Source of the DNA: Unio delphinus
Taxonomy: Eukaryota > Mollusca > Bivalvia > Unionida > Unionidae
Length of the DNA stretch: 64,000 nt
Direction of reading: 5' to 3'
Assembly (NCBI GenBank): GCA_029339505.1
Contig: JAQISU010000166.1
Coordinates: 5,881,001 to 5,945,000, forward strand
The position numbers were made by a program, and so were the translations under genes. Below the pieces are notes generated by a model. That model saw only the letters and a list, made by a program, of their open reading frames with translations, had not been told where the DNA came from and did not search any database. Below, piece by piece: positions 46,889-56,640 of this stretch (the first letter of the stretch is position 1; every line of letters starts with the position of its first letter).

Positions 46889-47862
46889 TTATCGATGAGA
46901 TAACGTTATCTTTTGTGTCTGTGTCAATGTTTTTTATTATCCTTCTGCACTTGTAGGAGGGTTCTCTTTACTTCTTTTGCTTCAGTACAGTTAATAATAA
47001 AACAGTCGGATGCATTCAAATATGATTCGATAATTATTGCCTTGCTATATTTCTTGATATGTACTACAAGTTGTCCCCCGCTTTTGTTTGTCTTGTCAGT
47101 TCATTGTACAGAAATTTATTGCAGCTTTTAATTAGTTCAAAAATGCCCACAAATGTAATAAGTAAAAGCTTTAAGTTTCTAGTGTCATAATCCATCACAA
47201 AGTGAGACCTCAGTAAATCTCAAGGATATCAAGATCCAATGGCTATTCTCAAGTAACATGATCTCTGCATCCTCTGTCAGGTCCCAACAGTAATTCTGAA
47301 ATCTGATTCACACTGCACTAGATGGAGGAGTCAAAATCTAGGATTTAGATTCGTAAACTGTTATATTGCGGGTTGTCAGAAGGAAGCTCGCATAAAGTGA
47401 GTAAAATCGTAATGTTAGTGTCAAACTAGTGATGTTTCAATAGAGAATAGGCCACAGTTTGCCAGCAGGGACGTACTTTAAATTTTTCGGGGAGAGGGGG
47501 GGAAACTTGATGGGTTTGTTATTTTTGTATATGAGCTACAGCAGTTTAAGCACATACAAATTCAGAGAAGGGGGCACCACACCCGCCCTCCCCCAATGAC
47601 GTCGTTGTTTGCCAGCCTACCAAAAAGACAACTGTACAAATCTTTACCTGTCCCGATAATGAGTATCAGAACAAATACCGTTATCGGGACAGAGTTATCT
47701 GCATAATGAAAACAAGAAGTCAACTATTAATCCAGTTGAGAAGAAGGAAAAAACGGCGCTCTCGCTGGTATTGATGGCAAGCACAAAAGAGCAACAACAC
47801 GTGACAGCGAACAGTGTTGCACTAGATACATATGTTTTCTTAAAATACATTGACATCAATAC
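46889..47862. other. Intergenic DNA left of E3
   Basis: It holds a relative of the 26340-26478 repeat at about 47466-47609 and a short inverted repeat (TGTCCCGATAA near 47649, inverse near 47682). No gene is supported. Confidence 0.45.
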
Positions 47863-47867
47863 GCTGT

Positions 47868-48096
47868 AGCTTCAGAGAGGGTGAACAGACCACCCTTTTC
47901 GAGCGAAAATAAGGCTTCCAGATAATGTTTTCGAGCAAAATAAGGCTTACAGACCACGTTTTCGAACAAAATATAAGGCTTCCAACAAAATCTCATTTAA
48001 CCAAAAAAAAAGTCTCCATTTTTGCAAAAACGGAGATTTTACGATTTTTTAATCAATTTTGCTCGCAACGATGTGGTCATCACCCTCTCTGCTGCT
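47868..48096. repeat. Left terminal inverted repeat of E3
   Basis: It starts AGCTTCAGAGAGGGTGA and ends TCACCCTCTCTGCTGCT, so the terminal motif stands in inverted orientation at both its outer and inner ends. Between them, three relatives of the unit TTTTCGAGCAAAATAAGGCT are arrayed, followed by a palindrome-like AGTCTCC...GGAGATTT section. It matches the inverse of 63619-63846 almost throughout. Confidence 0.95.
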
Positions 48097-48148
48097 ACAA
48101 GTTAACAAAAAATAAGAAATGATTTTAACCGAATATTTGATCAAGTCC

Positions 48149-49499
48149 TTAGGACTTTACAAACAAACTAATCGCTAACACCTCTTCTTGTAAATCAATC
48201 AGATTATTTGACTGGTCGGTGAGTTAGAAATTAATTCTGGTTAATGAATTATTATGGCATCGCATGTAGACAGGATTAATTGGGTTTTCAATAATTAGGA
48301 ATCCTGGAGGAGCTGTTGGTGCAAACGAATAAAGAATATATCCCTGCTGACCTTGATTTGATTGCTCTAGATTAATCTGATAGCTTCCTTCGATAACATC
48401 ACATACTAAATTGAGCGCCATCACCGATGAAATATTCACGTTGAACGGAGCGATATGCCTAGAGCCACCATCTGGATCATTATTATATTCGAGGAGGACA
48501 GTTGAATCTGATTTTTGTGGCGCTTTGATATCGGTTTTAACAATTCTTGCTAATTCATCAGCGTTGTATTTCGGAAACTTGAAATTACGCAGATTGTCTT
48601 CTGTGATATTGTAATCGGTTAGGAATCGTTGTTTATTGTCGCTGTTGTCATTAATTATTGTTTGAATAATTAGTTCATAGATATATTCCATGTCCGATAT
48701 AAGTTGATTTTATTATTTCAACGTGTTTTTGCGATCTTGTTTTCCGTAGTTGTTCTAGTTGTGTGTCATATAATTGTTTAATCTCATTAAAATAACCACG
48801 GACGTCAGTTAGCGTAAATGAAATAGTAACAGATGAGTCGGTTGTTCTTTTAATGATAAAATCCCATTGCAATGTGTCTTTGTTGGTGAATATAAATCTA
48901 TCGGCGATTTTTCCTTTTCTTATATCAGATAAATTATCTCGATAACTGGGATTGATTTCATGATATGATTCTACGTCCGTGGTTAAGTCGGTGGTGGATT
49001 TTTTCGGTGGTTTTTCAGGCCATCCTAGTACGGTTCTAATAGAACTCTGATAGATATCTACGACGTATCCTTCTGTGCTTATCTCAATTGCGGATGATAG
49101 CGTCGGCTCATGAACTGTTATAGCGATTTTCGATTCTGTTCCAGTAATCGATTTTATTCTACGCGCGAATTCATTATTGATTTGTTCGATTTGGTATGAT
49201 CCGGTTGGTATCGAAACGACGTTCCAGTCTGGGGTTCCGTCGGGTTTATTCTTTTTTGCAAACACTAAAGAATTATTGGGTTGTTGACCACCAAATGATT
49301 TTGATCTGATATTAGGCCAACTGTGATACACTCGTAGTTTTGCTAGCGCTATCTCCTTCACGGGGACTGGGCTAGAGAAATTCACACTAAACTCGGGTTC
49401 CGTTGATGTTATTGATATCATGCTTGTTTGTACTGGGTTCGTGTTCTCCACTATTTGTTGAAGGAATTCCATCGGTGTCGTCATTGTTATTATACTCAT
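48149..49499 (-). pseudogene. Penton-like minor capsid protein, E3 copy
   Basis: The N-terminal frame (48675-49499, 274 codons) carries VYHSWPNIRSKSFGG, SYQIEQINNEFARR and a middle region absent from E1. The C-terminal frame (48224-48691) carries HIAPFNVNISS and APTAPPGFLII. They overlap in different frames, so a frameshift near 48700 parts them. A TAA at 48224-48226 cuts the end; homology resumes to a natural stop at 48149. The full length would be about 440 residues. The assignment as vertex protein is by position and resemblance to other invertebrate Polintons. Confidence 0.65.
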
Positions 49500-49716
49500 G
49501 TTGTATTTCTAATTTTGACACCGCGGAATCATAAATACTGACCATCACTGAGAACTCACAATCTGGTATGGTTGAGATTATTGAGATCATTTTGGTTTTT
49601 GGGTTCGTGTTTTCCAATTCCATCGGTGTTGTCATTGTTATTATATTCATGTTGTCGCTCTAATTTCGATATCGCGGAATCAAAAATACTGACCATCGCT
49701 GAGAATTCACTATCTG
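49415..49716 (-). repeat. 151-bp tandem duplication, E3 copy
   Basis: Same arrangement as in E1, with start-like ATGs at 49499 and 49650. The chimeric frame 49387-49650 joins a piece of the membrane-protein C terminus to a piece of the penton N terminus. Confidence 0.8.
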
Positions 49717-50080
49717 ATATAATTGTATTATCGAGTGACGACGATATCATCAGGGATAACTGCGAATATGCGGTTGATGCAATATGAAATTGAATTAAGT
49801 AATTCTGCAGTTTACTCTGGCTGCATGATGATATCTTTTTTGCTATCCCGGTTGATATACCCCCGATTGTAGCCACCGCAGAAATGCAAATTGGAACTAC
49901 GACCGGGGCAATCATTGTAACCAATGCAAGTATTATTCCGGCGCCAGCGAGAACGCTTGACACCGAGTACATAGTAATATCAATTGCGGTGATTCTTCGT
50001 CGGTATTTTTTTATTTTTATTTGATACTCCTCAGTGAGGGTTTTGAGTCTAGTCTGAAATTCTCTGACCTGATTGATCAT
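49556..50080 (-). CDS. Coiled-coil protein with membrane hairpin, intact
   Basis: A 174-residue protein. A charged N-terminal helix (MINQVREFQTRLKTLTEEYQ) with a basic KKYRRR cluster comes first, then two hydrophobic spans around residues 37-80 rich in Gly/Ala (VLAGAGIILALV and ISAVATIGGIS), a long amphipathic helix (SLDNTIISDSEFSAMVSIFD) and a polar tail. I recognise the architecture from other aquatic-invertebrate Polintons, where it also lies beside the penton gene, but know no function. A CTAG-centred palindrome near 50120 precedes the start. Confidence 0.65.
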   Translation of the reverse strand: MINQVREFQTRLKTLTEEYQIKIKKYRRRITAIDITMYSVSSVLAGAGIILALVTMIAPVVVPICISAVATIGGISTGIAKKISSCSQSKLQNYLIQFHIASTAYSQLSLMISSSLDNTIISDSEFSAMVSIFDSAISKLERQHEYNNNDNTDGIGKHEPKNQNDLNNLNHTRL

Positions 50081-50256
50081 AGCGACATTGCGTTGATGAA
50101 ATCATTTTTATTTTAAAAATACTAGTGTTTTCAATTGTGTTTTCAAGTTCGCGGAAAGTAATTTCAAATTCGCGGAAAACTCTTTCACGGTGTCGAATCG
50201 ATATTACGACGATGATGGAATCATTGTTGTTATTTTAAACCAACTAGTGTTTTCAA

Positions 50257-51538
50257 TTACCCCACCAACAAAGTGGTTTTAGGATCGGATGAGGGGACAC
50301 CGGATACAAATTCTATTATCCAGGGTAGTGGCTCCCTAATCACAGACTCGTCGGAATTGCTTATAGTAATCGTAAGCGGGATTGGTATATAGGGTGGTGG
50401 TTTTGGTATTTTCTCTAGTATATACATCAATGTGTTAACACCGCGGATACTTGTGTTGCTGAATTCCAAATCAAATTTACGGCGATGTATTATTGTAAGT
50501 CGGTAGCAACCTGGTGCACCAGTATGTCTGTTGCCAACACTAAGATGAATTTTTTCTCCTCGGATCCAATCAAAAGTCCCACTATCAACCGTGTACACGA
50601 CGTTATTGGCGCTTACACTATGTGGAATTTTTATTTTATTGATGGCCGCGCTAATTTCAGCGAGAGTCATGCCTGCCACAAGCGGGGTTCCAAAAAACCT
50701 AACAATTACGTCGTCGGTGAGTTTTTGTTCGTCGATAGCATTTTTAACTTCAGCGAGGGTTGGACCTGTCAACGATGTGGTTTCAGAAACAGGTGTTCTC
50801 CCTAAAAATCTATCCACGATGGTATTAAGTGTTGTTTGTCTCACCATAAACATATTAATATCTTTGAGAGTTATTGTAGATGTAGCCGGGATACCAAAGA
50901 AATTATTAGCGATGTAGGCATTGTGAGTGTGCTTGCCGATAAACTCACTGATTTCAGCGAGAGTCATGCCTGCCACAAGCGGGGTTCCAAAAAACTTAAC
51001 AATGACGTCGTTAGTGGGGTTTTGATCTTCTATTAGTTTAGAAATCTCGAGATAATTTGCCTTGATTTCATTTTCATTCATCATCCTTCCCGCGTCCTTG
51101 TTAAAAAAAGAATAGCGATAGATAGTTTTTAATTTCAGCGAGAGTCATGCCAACCACAAGCGGGGTTCCAAAGAATTTATGTACGACATTTTTGCGAAAA
51201 GTACTATAACCTCGTATATAATCCTCCAGATCACGTTTGTGGGCGTCAATCGCGTCGGTGATTGTAGACACAAGTGCGCCTGGTTTAAGTCGTCCACTGT
51301 TGGAATATAGCGCAATAGAGTTTTCAGCGGCGTCGCGCTGCCGTATCAAAATGTCATTGAATGACACATCACTGCTTTTCAATTTACCCTGTTTGTCCTG
51401 AAATACAACTATTTCGTTCGGGTCAACACTTGCTAAATTTAACGTCTCAGCTATTTCATCTTTGATTAGTTTTTTTACATCACCGGTTGCAGTGTCATCG
51501 GGTTTGGGTTTCAAAGATCTCCCCCAAATATCAATCAT
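50257..51538 (-). pseudogene. Fibre-like protein with ~40-residue stalk repeats, E3 copy
   Basis: The N-terminal anchor (MIDIWGRSLKPKPDD) is shared with E1. The stalk has five units of a pattern like FFGTPLVAGMTLAEI, near 51140, 50975, 50890, 50800 and 50680. A beta-rich distal part (NNVVYTVDSGTFDW) follows. An anchor, repeated stalk and distal domain point to an elongated trimeric attachment protein; this is inferred. A T run of seven near 51103 separates two frames (51101-51538 and 50257-51084). At DNA level three units are near-identical, hence the repeat number may still change. Confidence 0.6.
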
Positions 51539-52019
51539 GTTATTGTAAAACTCTTTCTCTCTCTAAAATCGTTTTTGACGACTTCGTTGAAAAATCTTCG
51601 ATTTTCTCCAGCGATTACTAGTGTATTCATTCACGACAACATGTGGTGGTTTTCCGCTTGGGTTACTCAAGGAGTTAGAAATAGCGTTAAGGACATTTAA
51701 TACTTCGCTGCCACATATTGGTGGGTCATTCATTTGTTGTGTTGGTAGCGTAGAATACCAAGTCTTCATTGGAAGGGTTTTTATATAACGCATAAACTCT
51801 TTTGGTGGGGCTAATCCATATGAATCAAAAAAGACAATCCCACGTGGATCAATAGCGTATGCAACCCAGTGAGTTCCGGGTCCGGTGCTGTTATCTAAAT
51901 TAATGATTCCGGTTTCAACGCTGTTTGGTTGATGTGGTAATTGATCTTTCATAAAGACACCTCTGAAGTTTTTAATCGCGAGTTTTTTTAGCAGCATCGA
52001 CTAAATCAAAATTGGACAT
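51536..52019 (-). pseudogene. PRO: Adenain-type cysteine protease, E3 copy, frameshifted
   Basis: His (GPGTHWVAYAID), Asp (FFDSYGLAPP) and Cys (DPPICGSEVL) are all present in the frame 51563-51997. Compared with E1, an extra T in a homopolymer near 51985 separates the MSNFD start (ATG at 52019), and an extra A near 51572 shifts the end. Both lesions are in homopolymers, so an assembly error cannot be excluded. Confidence 0.85.
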
Positions 52020-52054
52020 GGGAACCATAGGTTCCTGAGTCATAGACTCTCCAA

Positions 52055-52516
52055 TTAATAAACCGGTCCTAGTCTTAGACCCTTTCCGCTGTACCACGAA
52101 TACGGGGTTCCTGGTAGTCTTAGACCCTTTCCCTTTTTTTTATATCCTTTCCCAGTTGCCTTCTTTAGTGCCATTCCTGCTGCAGTACCAACGGCTCCTA
52201 ACGCTGCCGCTTTAGCCACCGCTGGGGCTGCTGCTGCAATCAATGCTGGTATCGCAGCTAACAACGGGAATATACCGCCTGTTTTAATCATATTTTTGAT
52301 AGCAGCCGCAGAAAGAGTAATCTGAACACCCTTTTTTGCTACTAGTGCATCATTGAAATGTTTCACCTGACGAGTTGTCAGCGATAGTTTATTTGCACCA
52401 CCAGTCATTTGGTTGGGTTTCAACGTGATTGTGGTTCCACATTTTTTAGCTGATTCCGATTGCAATTTTTTTAATTGACCGGGAGTTAACGCAACACTAA
52501 TATTACTATATGACAT
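52055..52516 (-). CDS. Small hydrophobic LTxxQ protein (pX-like), E3 copy
   Basis: A 153-residue frame with two LTxxQ repeats (ALTPGQLKKLQ, LSLTTRQVKHF), an Ala-rich membrane segment (IPALIAAAAPAVAKAAALG) and a Lys/Gly-rich tail. It is intact; its C terminus duplicates the phrase GKGLRL. It is probably a minor virion protein by analogy with other Polintons. A conserved upstream block with GATTTAGAATC (minus strand) is shared in part with the capsid gene. Confidence 0.7.
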   Translation of the reverse strand: MSYSNISVALTPGQLKKLQSESAKKCGTTITLKPNQMTGGANKLSLTTRQVKHFNDALVAKKGVQITLSAAAIKNMIKTGGIFPLLAAIPALIAAAAPAVAKAAALGAVGTAAGMALKKATGKGYKKKGKGLRLPGTPYSWYSGKGLRLGPVY

Positions 52517-52556
52517 TATACATAATTGATTGATTCTAAATCGTTTACAATTTCAA

Positions 52557-53968
52557 TTACATGTTTTCCACTGGTGCATCTACCACTCTCATTCTTCCAC
52601 CAACACCTTCAAGTAGCATTGATTTGTCGCTGAGAATGACAGCAACCGCTCTATAATCAGCAATAGCACCACGAGTCACATTAGCTCTAAAATGTATATC
52701 AACAACAGATTGTCTCATCAAATCGAGATGTTCCAGTGAGAAGTAATAGATTGGATACAGATTTTTAAAATCATATTGTGATATTTGCAAACCAGTATCC
52801 ACATTTTGATCACGTGCCATAAATGACAACAGACGATGATAAACTCGTGCAATATGATTTTCTGTGTAATTAAGTTGTATATCCTCGGATGGTTCCTGTT
52901 GGCCGTTTATTCTCAGTAAGACGTCTTTCACACCTAATTGATCAAATATCATATGACTGAAACGTTGATCGCCAACTCGTGTGTTATCCTGTAACGCAAT
53001 AAATATATGACGTGGCGCAGAAACGCCTTGTTTTGATACTAGATTCCACGTGAATCCACGTTCAGATTTGATTGCTTCACATCTGTACTCACGGTTAGCC
53101 AACTCAACAACGACTTTCCTCCTTGGTCCATAAATGATAGTAATCGTTCTTCTGCGGTGATTGCTGGAGTCAACACTGGCATCCACAATGATATTTTTGT
53201 TAAATTGACTTTACCGGCATCAGCATTTGGATTTGCATTGTCTGCTGGAATCCTCCAGATTGCGTCACTATCATCACTCTTTCGTACAAGCGATACTGTA
53301 TGCTTCGCTCCATAAATAACTTTTCGGACGTTTCTACAGAATCCAAATATATGATGCAGTGGAATCGCGCATGAAAATGATTTACGCGCTCCTTGCAACA
53401 TTGAAATACGTGTTGCAGCTCCTAGATTGAAATTAACATCGTTGTTTATAATCATATCTTCGGCATCAATATTAGCGGTGCCAGCATTATTCTTTGGTCG
53501 TCTTACAACAAATTGTTTTCCTCCAGCGGTATTTGTAGCATCTTTTGCAAACATCATAGAAGGTCCTGCTGATCTTGTATAATCATCGGAATATCTCGCT
53601 AACCCGATTATTGTTGTAGCCACATCAACATCGCGATCTATCGCCTCAATTTCTTTTCCATCAATGAGATATTTTGCACTCTCAAATAACGCCATGATAC
53701 CATTATTGACAAAACCGACTTGAGTACCAGCTGGATACGGTGCTGGTACAGCAGGAGTATCAGCAGCTGTTACAATTTCTCCTTCTACTTCAATAAACGC
53801 TTCAGCGGGTAGAAAGTATTTACTGGTATCATGGACTTGAAGATCGATTCTTGCTCGACTATTTGGGTCTATTGCATGATAGGCGTAATATTGATAATCG
53901 CGTACAGAATCATCCTTGCCAACTGGGGCGTCTATATCAAACGCTGGATCATGTGACTTTTTGAACAT
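52557..53968 (-). pseudogene. MCP: Major capsid protein (double jelly-roll), E3 copy, one frameshift
   Basis: The N-terminal frame (53039-53968) holds RDYQYYAYHAI, NNGIMALFESAKYLIDGK and CAIPLHHIFGFCRN. The C-terminal frame (52557-53186) holds IARVYHRLLSFM and YPIYYFSLEHLDL. A single base is missing near 53050 compared with E1 and E2. Length and position fit the Polinton hexon-type coat protein that builds the capsid faces. The identification does not rest on catalytic residues, so structure prediction would be the proper test. Confidence 0.82.
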
Positions 53969-54009
53969 TTTATTCTATTTATCAGAGTCTAAATCGCGAT
54001 TTTCCATTT

Positions 54010-54459
54010 TCATCGTCGTAGTTTTTTAAAGCCACTTCCTGCTATCATATTTGCAATATTGCTTTGGTCGGGGTTTAAAGCCATCGACGCTAAATTTTCA
54101 TCTACTGCGTTATTTATAATTCTACTAACACTCGCAGGCATTTCCGCTGTAGACGGTAACGGTTTTGAAAATCCTTTGGATTTCATCCGTGATTTCACTA
54201 ATGATGTTAATTTATTCTTCGCAGTTGAAAACGCTTTTCCCGCAAGATCTCCAACAGCACCAATACCCTTATCACGAATAACATCAATTGCTTTCATTCC
54301 TAATTGTTTAGCCAACGGCATCACTTTTGGAGCCATTCTCGCAAATAACCCTGCAATGGTATTACCTAAACCATCTCCGTAGTATGCTCTATAAGCCGGA
54401 AACCGTGAATTAACTACGTAGACGGGGGTTGGTTTATCATGATTGTAGTGTATGATCAT
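54010..54459 (-). CDS. Protein VI-like core protein, intact
   Basis: A 149-residue protein starting MIIHYNHDKPTPVYVVNS. An amphipathic stretch (GLFARMAPKVMPLAKQLG), a basic region (KNKLTSLVKSRMKSKG) and a C-terminal MIAGSGFKKLRR follow. IAGSG fits the adenain cleavage consensus, linking it to the protease encoded 2 kb away. It probably binds DNA or membranes inside the particle, as adenovirus VI and X do; inferred. The 30 bases before its start codon are identical to those before the next gene upstream (55388). Confidence 0.68.
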   Translation of the reverse strand: MIIHYNHDKPTPVYVVNSRFPAYRAYYGDGLGNTIAGLFARMAPKVMPLAKQLGMKAIDVIRDKGIGAVGDLAGKAFSTAKNKLTSLVKSRMKSKGFSKPLPSTAEMPASVSRIINNAVDENLASMALNPDQSNIANMIAGSGFKKLRR

Positions 54460-54518
54460 TATTTGAAATCAGAAACAATTTTTCAATTGTTATTTATCTA
54501 ATCAATTGACTTTTCAAT

Positions 54519-55388
54519 TCAGTCACTATGATACCCACTTTCCACTAACTCGCCAATGAAATCTCGATATGTGCTGATATCCATGATACCACCCTGAAAT
54601 GATCGTCTACAGATATCAGCTGCTTCATTAATTATTTCCGGTGAGTTATTTCCAGCTCGGAACCCTCCTACAAGAACCTCTAATCGTGATATATCACTGA
54701 GAACACTACCAGGACATGAAATGCTAGCGTTTCCAACTAGACCACTCCCCAGAAATTTCTTCTCATCGTATGGCTGTCTTATTTGGAATTGAAATTTTCT
54801 CTTGAAGTCTCTGTATTCCTTCATCCTTCTATCTAAACCCCCAGTATTTATTTCATACACTATATCAGCCCATTCATTATGTGACATTCTATAATCCGAA
54901 TAATTGTCCGTGAAAAACTTCTCTTGTGAATCATAGCTGTTAGCAGCGAATTCACCTAAATTGTCTATATCCTCGTTGAGAATTTGTTGTTTAGCGCTCT
55001 CGGTAAATATAATTGATTTAGGTAGTCCACTAACTAGTTCTTCCTGAAATCCTTTAAATTTTCGTTTCGAAGCGGTTGATATATCCTGAGGAAGTGATTG
55101 CAAGGATTTTTTTGTTTGTTTAGTTCTTTTTGCTATTTTTTCTAACACAGGAATAAGACCCTCTTCTTTTCTTTTACCGTCAGGATCATCTCCCAGTATA
55201 GCACGCTCTATCTCCTTCGTTGCTGTGGTTACTGGTTTAAACAATTCTTCAGATCCCGCAGCAAAATCAGTCTGAAGACTCTGTCGTTGTTGTAGTTTAT
55301 TCCGTACAGAGTCACGAATCGGTACAAATCTCCTGATTGCATCCAGTCGTTCACGAGCCAATCGGGTTGTTAATGCATCATTGACCAT
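54519..55388 (-). CDS. Conserved Polinton structural protein of unknown role, intact
   Basis: A 289-residue protein. The N terminus is helical and Arg/Gln-rich (LTTRLARERLDAIRRFVPIR), the middle charged and variable, and the C terminus conserved in all three elements (CPGSVLSDISRLEVLVGG, NNSPEIINEAADICRR). A short Gly-rich hinge (FLGSGLVGN) precedes the conserved end and differs between copies. I cannot name a family. Its location beside capsid and core genes suggests a virion or assembly protein. Confidence 0.65.
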   Translation of the reverse strand: MVNDALTTRLARERLDAIRRFVPIRDSVRNKLQQRQSLQTDFAAGSEELFKPVTTATKEIERAILGDDPDGKRKEEGLIPVLEKIAKRTKQTKKSLQSLPQDISTASKRKFKGFQEELVSGLPKSIIFTESAKQQILNEDIDNLGEFAANSYDSQEKFFTDNYSDYRMSHNEWADIVYEINTGGLDRRMKEYRDFKRKFQFQIRQPYDEKKFLGSGLVGNASISCPGSVLSDISRLEVLVGGFRAGNNSPEIINEAADICRRSFQGGIMDISTYRDFIGELVESGYHSD

Positions 55389-55418
55389 TATTTGAAATCA
55401 GAAACAATTTTTCAATTG
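55386..55418 (-). promoter_or_regulatory. Shared 30-base upstream block
   Basis: The start codon plus 30 upstream bases (plus strand TTTGAAATCAGAAACAATTT within it) is identical to 54457-54489 before the neighbouring gene. It ends in CAATTG. An identical start-proximal block on two genes suggests a common late promoter or a duplicated leader. Confidence 0.5.
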
Positions 55419-55730
55419 CAAAACAATTTTTCAATTGTGAAACAATTTTCCCGAACCCGACCTAACATCATCGTGGAAGTGTTATTTCATCCTATCAGGT
55501 TTGAGGGAAGTGTGGAAATTGTATATAAAATAATTAATACCACACTTCCCTCATTCTATTTTGATCAATCTGAACCGTCCATCAATTTTTATTCAGTGTG
55601 AAATATTTTCACTGTTTTTGACATTGTCAATCAAAAAATGCTAAAAAAAATGAAAATCTCTATGAGGGACGGTCACAATCAAATAATGATAAATGGTCGG
55701 TCAATCAAATAATGATAAATGGTCGGTCAA
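55419..55730. terminator. Intergenic spacer with perfect 14-bp inverted repeat
   Basis: TGAGGGAAGTGTGG at 55502-55515 has its exact inverse at 55540-55553, giving a hairpin with a 24-base loop. Direct repeats of about 24 bp (GGTCGGTCAATCAAATAATG) lie at 55690-55735. No gene is supported; a short plus-strand frame here does not resemble the E1 orphan ORF. Confidence 0.5.
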
Positions 55731-56087
55731 TCAAAATTGTTCTTTTTCTTGAATTAATACCCGTAGGTTTCTAATTTTAGAATTAACCTCCTTTTTCAAT
55801 TCGTATTCGTACCCCAATTCTTTTCGTATTCGTTCTACGATGGTATACAACGGAGCGAACACACTTACGTCACTGGAAAATGCGAGAGAGTCCCGAATAG
55901 AATTCTGAATTCTCTTGATGAGCGCATACTTCTTTGGTAGCATATACTTGTTAGTGCTAACTCCGTATTCTATATCCTGAAAATCAGACATGATTTGATC
56001 AGGATTTAACCCATCTGATAGTTCAATATCCCAACTTTTCAATTTTGAAATCTCGGATAAAATGCTATTCATGTTTTCAGAATTCAT
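55731..56087 (-). CDS. Conserved Polinton protein of unknown function, intact
   Basis: A charged helical protein of about 118 residues from the ATG at 56087 (MNSENMNSILSEI). The frame is open to 56132, but homology with E1 begins at the internal Met, so 56087 is preferred. Shared blocks with E1 are DIEYG.....YMLPK and the C-terminal KIRNLRVL. No motif suggests a function. Confidence 0.62.
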   Translation of the reverse strand: MNSENMNSILSEISKLKSWDIELSDGLNPDQIMSDFQDIEYGVSTNKYMLPKKYALIKRIQNSIRDSLAFSSDVSVFAPLYTIVERIRKELGYEYELKKEVNSKIRNLRVLIQEKEQF

Positions 56088-56131
56088 TATTCTATAATAA
56101 TGATATATTTCTAAATGGAAAATATGACGCA

Positions 56132-56626
56132 TTAGACATAACTAAATTGAACTTTTTGTCCCGTCCTTTTTGAAATAGCCGATCGATAAATCCCCTCTGC
56201 AACAAATCGTACTGAGGGTGAACAAATATCGAAATGCCTACCGGCGCTGGTTATTGATTGAAATATTTTTTCTTCGTTAGTTATCGTATTCAAAGATTTC
56301 ACAGGTCTCTTCCCAACCGTTTTGCATTTTCCAGTCTTTCCTCGTTTGGTATTCTCACTTTGAGTAACAGCCTGCAGATTTGATAAAGAATTGTTTTTCG
56401 GATTAGAATCCTTGTGATCAATGACAGAATCATCCTCGATCAATCCATAAAAACATTCAAATGCGAAACGATGATTGAGATAAGTTTTCTTCCCAACAGT
56501 AAACATCAAGTACCCTTGATTATTCACAGCACCAACTGATTTCTTCAGTCTACAGTGTCTTACAACACCATCACTGGATGCTTCATAATTTGTAATCAAG
56601 GGATGGTGTCTGAATTCTTGGTTCAT
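56132..56626 (-). CDS. HNH/NUMOD-type endonuclease, intact
   Basis: A 164-residue protein homologous to E1 9226-9723. The NUMOD4-like N terminus has YEASSDGVVRHCRLKKSVG. The HNH core is LNHRFAFECFYG then SVIDHKDSNPKNNSLSNLQ with its catalytic-type His, Asp and Asn. A NUMOD1-like tail is IFQSITSAGRHFDICSPSVR. In E3 the stop abuts the next gene. Free-standing HNH genes usually spread as homing endonucleases; retention in two diverged elements with intact motifs suggests a useful function here, which remains inferred. Confidence 0.82.
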   Translation of the reverse strand: MNQEFRHHPLITNYEASSDGVVRHCRLKKSVGAVNNQGYLMFTVGKKTYLNHRFAFECFYGLIEDDSVIDHKDSNPKNNSLSNLQAVTQSENTKRGKTGKCKTVGKRPVKSLNTITNEEKIFQSITSAGRHFDICSPSVRFVAEGIYRSAISKRTGQKVQFSYV

Positions 56627-56640
56627 TCGTATACATAATA

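Noticed and set aside
51101..51115. Programmed frameshift in the fibre gene
   Set aside because: The T run is not a canonical slippery heptamer, and E1 reads the junction in one frame, so a plain indel is more likely.
55392..55601. Plus-strand ORF in E3 as homologue of the E1 orphan gene
   Set aside because: No sequence similarity; it runs through the inverted repeat and looks like chance.
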